In this document: positions 43,141-47,791 of the stretch, piece after piece
How the letters are laid out: each line of letters opens with the position of its first letter
Position numbering within the stretch: the first letter of the stretch is position 1
Origin: Bacillus pumilus
GTDB taxonomy: Bacteria; Bacillota; Bacilli; Bacillales; Bacillaceae
DNA length: 47,791 nucleotides
Direction: 5' to 3'
Assembly: GCF_002744245.1 (NCBI RefSeq)
Contig: NZ_NKHG01000135.1
Location: 1 to 47,791, forward strand
Notes under the pieces: model-generated
Seen by the model: the letters and a program-made list of their open reading frames with translations, nothing else
Databases searched by the model: none
Told to the model about the DNA's origin: nothing
Made by a program: the position numbers and the translations under genes

Positions 43141-45753
43141 ATGGCATTTGAAAATGAATTAATTCCAGTTAATACATTAGGTGTTCAAGATGAGGAAACT
43201 GGTAAATGGATACCAGTAGATGCCGTGGCACTAAGATCGCACACAGATAGACTGACGATTGATGAGATCAAAGATAAGTTTATTGAAACATACAACGAAA
43301 TACTTAAAGTTGATAAAAGTTTAGCTGAAAAGATATTGCTTGTTGACAAATCGACTAAAGATGAAATTAATGGTATGAAGAATACTATCGGTAATATAGA
43401 CGACTTTCACGCTACTGGTACAAACCTAGTAGAAAAAGTAATCAATTCTTTAATTGAAAGAAGAGTTAACGTTAAGGACTTTGGCGCAAAAGGTGATGGA
43501 GTTACAAATGATCAAGCAGCATTTGAATTAGCCCTTTCCTCAAGCTATTCTGAAATTTTCGTTCCCGAAGGCACTTATTTAGTAATGGGATTGTCCATCC
43601 CTTCTTATACAAGATTGATCGGAACAGGAAAATCTTCAATCATCAAACTTCATAGAAGTGCTGACCCTAAAAAGGACGTTATAGTAACTAAGCCTGGAGC
43701 TGAATACGTTCAAATTGAAAACTTAACCGCAGACTGGAATAGATCAAAGACTAACAATACAATTGGTTCAGGCGCAAACGCAACTTGTGTTAGCATTAAA
43801 AAAGCTAAATTTGTATGGATTCGCAATGTATATGCTGAGAATGCTGGTCTTCATGGTTTCGATGTAACCTCTCCTTCATATAACAAATCCACTGATAATC
43901 AGACAGTTTATCAAACTGGTGGATCGAGTTACGTTTGGATTGATAATTGTGTAGCGTCAAATTTCGGCGATGATGGCTTCACTACACACTTCTCAGAGTA
44001 TATCTTTATCACCAACTGTTATTCTTTTGATGGAAATGGCTCAGCACACCCTTCCAAAGCTTCAAATACTAATGGATTCGAAGTTGATGATGGGTCTAAG
44101 AACGTTTGGATTGGTAACTGTCATAGTCGAAAGAATGCAAGAGGATTCGAAGTGAAAGCCCATGCTTCTGCTCCTGCAGCTCAAAATGTTAACTTGTCTG
44201 ACTGTACGTCTTTGAATGATATTAGAAGTTTTGATTTTCGACATATTGGACATCATCTATCAACAGACCCTCTTTCCACAACAGCAAGAAACATAAATGT
44301 GGTAAACTGCTTTGCAATTAAACCTATATACAGCACTATGTATGAAGGGCTTTCCCCAAAAGCGTTAGTTGTTTCTGCATTTGTAAACGTAAATATATCT
44401 AATTTCCACGCAATTGGCGATCCTTCTTATGACTATAAAAAAACCCCTGCAATTGCTTTTCAATACAAAAGTCGTAATATTAACGTTTCGAATATAACTG
44501 TAAAAGATTTTAGAACATCAGATGCCGATATTTACATTTATGGTGGAGCTCAAAAAACCGATTACGTTAATATTTCTAATGTGAGTATTTTTGAATCTGC
44601 ACCTATTGGAATTAAAGTGGGCAGTGGCGTGACTAACGTTAATATTAGTAATGGAAGTTTGATCGGCAGGAATGCTGCTGGTTCAATTGGAATCTATTGT
44701 TACAATAACCAAGCTAACATTAACTCCGTAAATGTTGAGAAATATTCAACTCCCAGTGAAATGGCCGGAAACAAGTACACGTTCATACCTAACAACTTTA
44801 AAAATGGAACACGGATTGCTACAACTTCTGGATACGCTAAAACAAAAACTTCTTTCATTGCTGCATCAACTGGCGGGGCGCAAGTAACCGCCGAAGCCGC
44901 TGCTGTAATAGCTACAACAGGTGGAGCAAAAGCTAGAGGCGTGCGTAATGCAGTTATCGCTTCGTCAGGCGGTTCCAACACTTCAGCTGAAGGAAGCCGC
45001 TCTTTAGTTGTAGCATCTAACAATTCTTCAATTGTAGGCGCAGGCTCTTCCAGAGTTGTAATCGGTTCTAATGGAGTTGCAAATAAAAAAGACTATACAA
45101 CTACCTGGGGATACGGTACAAGCACAACTCCTCTTTCATCCAATATTAAACTAGAAATTCACTCTAAATCAGGCAATGTTACCAGTGCTGGCCAAGTAAA
45201 AGGCGGTTCTACTTTTAGTGACTATGCAGAGTATTTTGAGTCTGCTGATGGAAAATCAATCCCTTCTGGTTACTTTGTAACTCTAGAGAATGAAAAAATC
45301 AAAAAAGCAAATCTTGGAGACCAAGTATTAGGTGTTATCTCTGAAACAGCAGGAATTGTTTTAGGAGAATCAACGTTTAACTGGCAAGGTCGATACGTTA
45401 AAAATGAATTTGGTGGATTGATTTATGAAGATGTAGATGTCACATTTATTAATCAAGAAGGTATTGAAGTAACTGAAACACGAAGAGTTCCTAAAGAGAA
45501 TCCTTATTTTAATCCTGAAGAAGAATATGTCGCTAGATCTGAACGCCCTGAATGGAATGTTGTAGGCATGTTCGGACAGGTTCATGTAAGAATTGATGAA
45601 ACTGTACAGACGGGAGACAAAATTGTACCGAAAGCAGGTAAAGGTACTAAATCTACTTCTAATCAAGGATTCCATGTGATGAAGGTTACAACGCCGTTTA
45701 GTAAAGAACGTGGCTTTGGTGTAGCCGTGTGTTTAATTACACCACAATATTAA
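43141..45753 (+). CDS. pectate-lyase-fold tail spike with C-terminal self-processing domain
   Basis: 870 residues from ATG 43141 after AAGGAGG. Residues 1-110: anchor helices. NVKDFGAKGDGVTNDQAAF (about 111-130) is the start of the pectate lyase/glycosyl hydrolase 28-like beta helix, which continues to about 560. Then a repeating TGGA/SGGS region (see findings), and from about 690 the peptidase_G2-like intramolecular chaperone domain (STFSDYAEYFESADG, ETAGIVLGESTFNWQGRYVK), which in phi29 gp12 trims itself after trimerisation. It degrades or binds a cell-surface glycopolymer such as teichoic acid; the substrate is unknown. Confidence 0.85.
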   Translation: MAFENELIPVNTLGVQDEETGKWIPVDAVALRSHTDRLTIDEIKDKFIETYNEILKVDKSLAEKILLVDKSTKDEINGMKNTIGNIDDFHATGTNLVEKVINSLIERRVNVKDFGAKGDGVTNDQAAFELALSSSYSEIFVPEGTYLVMGLSIPSYTRLIGTGKSSIIKLHRSADPKKDVIVTKPGAEYVQIENLTADWNRSKTNNTIGSGANATCVSIKKAKFVWIRNVYAENAGLHGFDVTSPSYNKSTDNQTVYQTGGSSYVWIDNCVASNFGDDGFTTHFSEYIFITNCYSFDGNGSAHPSKASNTNGFEVDDGSKNVWIGNCHSRKNARGFEVKAHASAPAAQNVNLSDCTSLNDIRSFDFRHIGHHLSTDPLSTTARNINVVNCFAIKPIYSTMYEGLSPKALVVSAFVNVNISNFHAIGDPSYDYKKTPAIAFQYKSRNINVSNITVKDFRTSDADIYIYGGAQKTDYVNISNVSIFESAPIGIKVGSGVTNVNISNGSLIGRNAAGSIGIYCYNNQANINSVNVEKYSTPSEMAGNKYTFIPNNFKNGTRIATTSGYAKTKTSFIAASTGGAQVTAEAAAVIATTGGAKARGVRNAVIASSGGSNTSAEGSRSLVVASNNSSIVGAGSSRVVIGSNGVANKKDYTTTWGYGTSTTPLSSNIKLEIHSKSGNVTSAGQVKGGSTFSDYAEYFESADGKSIPSGYFVTLENEKIKKANLGDQVLGVISETAGIVLGESTFNWQGRYVKNEFGGLIYEDVDVTFINQEGIEVTETRRVPKENPYFNPEEEYVARSERPEWNVVGMFGQVHVRIDETVQTGDKIVPKAGKGTKSTSNQGFHVMKVTTPFSKERGFGVAVCLITPQY

Positions 45754-45820
45754 ATAAAACTATGATTTTATAGGAATATTCCTTATACACAACAGAGAAA
45801 TCAAGAGCATGTGTGAGAAC

Positions 45821-45854
45821 GAGAGAGCCTGGGTTATCCCCCGCTCTCTTTTTG
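45821..45854 (+). terminator. rho-independent terminator before the lysis genes
   Basis: GAGAGC (45823-45828) and GCTCTC (45843-45848) with a 14-base loop, then TTTTT. A palindrome AGGAATATTCCT lies upstream at 45772-45783. Confidence 0.8.
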
Positions 45855-45886
45855 TGCTCAAAAAATTAATTGGAGGAATTTATTTA

Positions 45887-47248
45887 ATGAACATTACTCA
45901 AAATTTGTTGACTCCCAACAAATACTCCAGACCTCAAACAGCTTTAAAAGGTGTCAAAGCTGTTGTAATTCACTGGGTTGCTAATCCAGGCTCATCGGCA
46001 GAAGGAAACCGTAATTTCTTCAACAATCGTAAAAGTGGAACCTCTGGATTCGGCTCTGCTCATTACATTGTTGAAGGTAACAAAGTAATTCAATGCTTGC
46101 CTAATAGCGAATTAGCTTATCACGTTGGCTCGAATGTTTATACAGCAAGCGCACTTAGAAATTTAAGTTCTTATCCTAACAACTGCACCATTGGTATTGA
46201 AATGACACACCCTGATTGGACAGGTAAGCCTGATGCTACAACTTACAAAACAACTGTAGAATTGGCAGCTTCCCTTCTCAAAACTTATGGACTCAAATCT
46301 GACAATCTCTGGACTCACCACCAAGTGGTAGGCTGGAAAGACTGCCATCGTTATTACACTAACAACCCTAGTGCATGGGTTCAATTTGTCAGCGATGTTA
46401 ATAAAGCTTTAACAGGTAAAACTGTAACTATTCCAACACCTAAACCATCAAACAAAAATGACCTTGAGTTAGTCGAAGCTTATGGTCTTGGTGATAAAGG
46501 TGCAAAAGTTAAAGAAATTCAATCTAACCTTATTAAACTCGGTTATAAGCTACCGAAATATGGCGCTGATTCTCACTTCGGTGATGAAACTGCCATTGCG
46601 GTGAAGGCATTCCAAAAAGCAAACAAGCTTGCTGTTGACGGAATCGCTGGTAAAGCAACTCTTGCAAAAATTAAAGAATTGCTAACTAAATCTAAAGCCC
46701 CTTCTTCCTCTACTCCCTCTAAGTCTAACTCTTCTAAAGCAAGTGGCTCTCTAAAATCTAAAGTAGACGGTCTTCGATTTTATGCTAAAGCTTCATGGGA
46801 TGATAAAGATGTTGTAGGTACTGTGAATAAAGGTATTGGCTTCCCTACCGTTGTCGAAAAAGTAAAAGTTGGCACAGCATATCAATATAAAGTGAAAAAC
46901 TCAAAAGGAGCAGCGTTTTATATCACTGCTTCAGATAAATTTGTTGAGATAACAGGTGCGATTAAATCCCCTTCTCCTACTAAGACAACTTCAAAGCCAA
47001 AACAGGCCTCTAAGAGTTCAGCAATTAAATCTGTTGGAAAGATCAAAATTATCGGCGTGTCAAATGCAGCTATTATTATGGATAAGCCTGACCGCAATTC
47101 AGCCAAGAATTTAGACACCATCGCATTGGGCAAAACAATTGAAATCTCTGGATCTGTTAAGGGTAGCAACAATCCTAAAGGATACTGGGAAGTAATCTAC
47201 AAAGGTAAACGAGCTTATATTTCAGGTCAGTATGGAAGCAAAGTATAA
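45887..47248 (+). CDS. endolysin: N-acetylmuramoyl-L-alanine amidase with peptidoglycan-binding and SH3 domains
   Basis: 453 residues from ATG 45887, after TTGGAGG; an upstream start at 45809 would cross the terminator. Residues 1-170: amidase_2 domain with zinc ligands in VVIHWVANPG, THHQVVGWKDCHRYY (H and C), and IGIEMTHPDW near the active site. Residues 200-270: PG_binding_1 repeat (LGDKGAKVKEIQSNLIKLGY, AVKAFQKANKLAVDGIAGKATL). Two SH3-like wall-binding domains (about 300-355 and 385-453) follow Ser/Lys-rich linkers. It cuts the amide bond between MurNAc and L-Ala at lysis. SPbeta BlyA (367 residues) is shorter, so the tail differs. Confidence 0.92.
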   Translation: MNITQNLLTPNKYSRPQTALKGVKAVVIHWVANPGSSAEGNRNFFNNRKSGTSGFGSAHYIVEGNKVIQCLPNSELAYHVGSNVYTASALRNLSSYPNNCTIGIEMTHPDWTGKPDATTYKTTVELAASLLKTYGLKSDNLWTHHQVVGWKDCHRYYTNNPSAWVQFVSDVNKALTGKTVTIPTPKPSNKNDLELVEAYGLGDKGAKVKEIQSNLIKLGYKLPKYGADSHFGDETAIAVKAFQKANKLAVDGIAGKATLAKIKELLTKSKAPSSSTPSKSNSSKASGSLKSKVDGLRFYAKASWDDKDVVGTVNKGIGFPTVVEKVKVGTAYQYKVKNSKGAAFYITASDKFVEITGAIKSPSPTKTTSKPKQASKSSAIKSVGKIKIIGVSNAAIIMDKPDRNSAKNLDTIALGKTIEISGSVKGSNNPKGYWEVIYKGKRAYISGQYGSKV

Positions 47249-47296
47249 CTAAATTAATATAGATTTTTGTGGATTTACAAATATCCATGAGAATTT

Positions 47297-47338
47297 ATGA
47301 AAATCAACTTCAAGGAGGTGAACTAAAGTCACCTCCTT
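47297..47338 (+). promoter_or_regulatory. hairpin covering a perfect Shine-Dalgarno sequence upstream of the lysis accessory gene
   Basis: AAGGAGGTGA (47312-47321) pairs over ten bases with TCACCTCCTT (47329-47338), with a 7-base loop and no T-tract. The stem hides a full anti-16S match. A nine-codon frame MKINFKEVN begins at 47297 and ends at 47326, resembling the start of the holin gene at the window end (MKINWKVRLK). Confidence 0.55.
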
Positions 47339-47356
47339 CTCTAAGGCTGGTGTCAA

Positions 47357-47746
47357 ATGGAAAGTAATGACGTTCATGTTCGTATAAGCTTGCTTGAAGA
47401 AAAATCAAATCGGCAAGCAATTCAAATTGTTAAGCTAGAAGATAAAACAAATACACTCAACAGAATTGAAATGATATGCGAACAACAACTTGAATTTAAT
47501 AAAGAATCTCAAAAGCAATCGAAAGAGTTAACTTCAACACTCATTGAAATGAGTAATAATTTAAAAAACCTCAATAAATCTTATGAAAAATTAGATACAC
47601 GGGTTGAAACTCTTGAACGAAGTGATTCAACAAGAAAGATAGATCCTTCGCAGTTTACCAAAGATATTTTTTATAAGATTCTTCCCTCAGTAGCTACAAC
47701 GATAATCGGAGCATATTTGCTATACCATTTCGGAATTAATAAATAA
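47357..47746 (+). CDS. XhlA-like lysis accessory/membrane protein
   Basis: 129 residues from ATG 47357. A long coiled coil (VRISLLEEKSNRQAIQIVKLE up to ETLERSDST) is followed by a linker and one C-terminal transmembrane helix (ILPSVATTIIGAYLLYHFG). This is the layout of XhlA/hemolysin-type proteins that cooperate with holins in PBSX-like lysis cassettes, longer in the coiled coil than usual. It lies between endolysin and holin, 14 bases from the latter. Confidence 0.8.
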   Translation: MESNDVHVRISLLEEKSNRQAIQIVKLEDKTNTLNRIEMICEQQLEFNKESQKQSKELTSTLIEMSNNLKNLNKSYEKLDTRVETLERSDSTRKIDPSQFTKDIFYKILPSVATTIIGAYLLYHFGINK

Positions 47747-47760
47747 GGAGCTTGATGTAA

Positions 47761-47791
47761 TGAAAATCAACTGGAAAGTACGTTTAAAAAA
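47761..47791 (+). CDS. holin, first codons only (cut by window end)
   Basis: ATG 47761 with AAGGAG upstream reads MKINWKVRLK before the window ends. This start is typical of phage holins of the phi LC3 / BhlB / XhlB type (MKINWKVR). Its place after the XhlA-like gene agrees. Confidence 0.75.

Noticed and set aside
45772-45783. Palindrome AGGAATATTCCT as an SOS (LexA) box
   Set aside because: Does not match the Bacillus LexA motif CGAACNNNNGTTCG; only noted as a palindrome.
1-47791. CRISPR array, insertion sequence, rRNA, or attachment site
   Set aside because: No spaced direct repeats, transposase genes or inverted terminal repeats with target duplication were seen, and no integrase next to a plausible core site.

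Overview
The window is a stretch of an SPbeta-like Bacillus siphophage or prophage (AT-rich, Gram-positive Shine-Dalgarno sites, frequent TTG and GTG starts). I recognise, from memory and not from a database search, proteins or gene pairs typical of SPbeta: a YonT-type toxin, YonO single-chain RNA polymerase, a phage HU, YonK, and a tape-measure protein of the YomI/CwlP type with two peptidoglycan hydrolase domains. No integrase locus, attachment site or host gene is visible, so I cannot say whether the source was a virion or a lysogen.

Layout. 1-4140, mostly minus strand: a P-loop ATPase/helicase-like protein, a yonT type I toxin gene with a small membrane protein downstream and a probable antisense antitoxin promoter, an 800-bp intergenic stretch with TTTACGAT-type iterons, and a tubulin-like tubZ plus winged-helix tubR pair (type III partition). 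4227-7775, plus strand: HTH protein, a small TTG-start gene, the YonO RNA polymerase, tandem hairpins, HU. 7790-8830: about 1 kb with almost no coding potential but dense RNA structure: a large ornate RNA candidate, a tRNA-Leu-like element with an abnormal anticodon region, and a second closed structured element in front of yonK. 8874-22567: late structural genes in packaging-to-tail order (yonK, phosphoesterase, zinc-finger protein, terminase, portal, protease/scaffold, decoration, capsid, connectors, tail tube). 22612-25115: adsorption genes, including a higher-GC tail fibre cassette of PBSX XkdV/W/X type. 25164-26067: pre-tape-measure tail genes. 26088-31604: an accessory/lysogeny-control island (tyrosine-recombinase-like protein, two HTH regulators, a HEPN-like protein, membrane proteins, a Bro-N antirepressor with a mirrored 20-bp operator). 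31694-45753: tape measure, distal tail, tail lysin/baseplate, and a beta-helix tail spike. 45887-end: endolysin, XhlA-like protein and the first codons of a holin.

The genes fit a normal temperate siphophage programme: an early host-type promoter can drive the phage RNA polymerase, which in SPbeta transcribes the late genes; these build head and tail; the lysis cassette ends the cycle. The most unusual points are the large structured RNA plus tRNA-like element, a compact 224-nt group I intron inside the tape-measure gene with a perfectly pairing P1, a tubulin-based partition locus, and four single-nucleotide frame breaks in essential late genes, three of them at A-tracts. The frame breaks are either sequencing/assembly errors or slippage/frameshift sites; the sequence alone does not decide.
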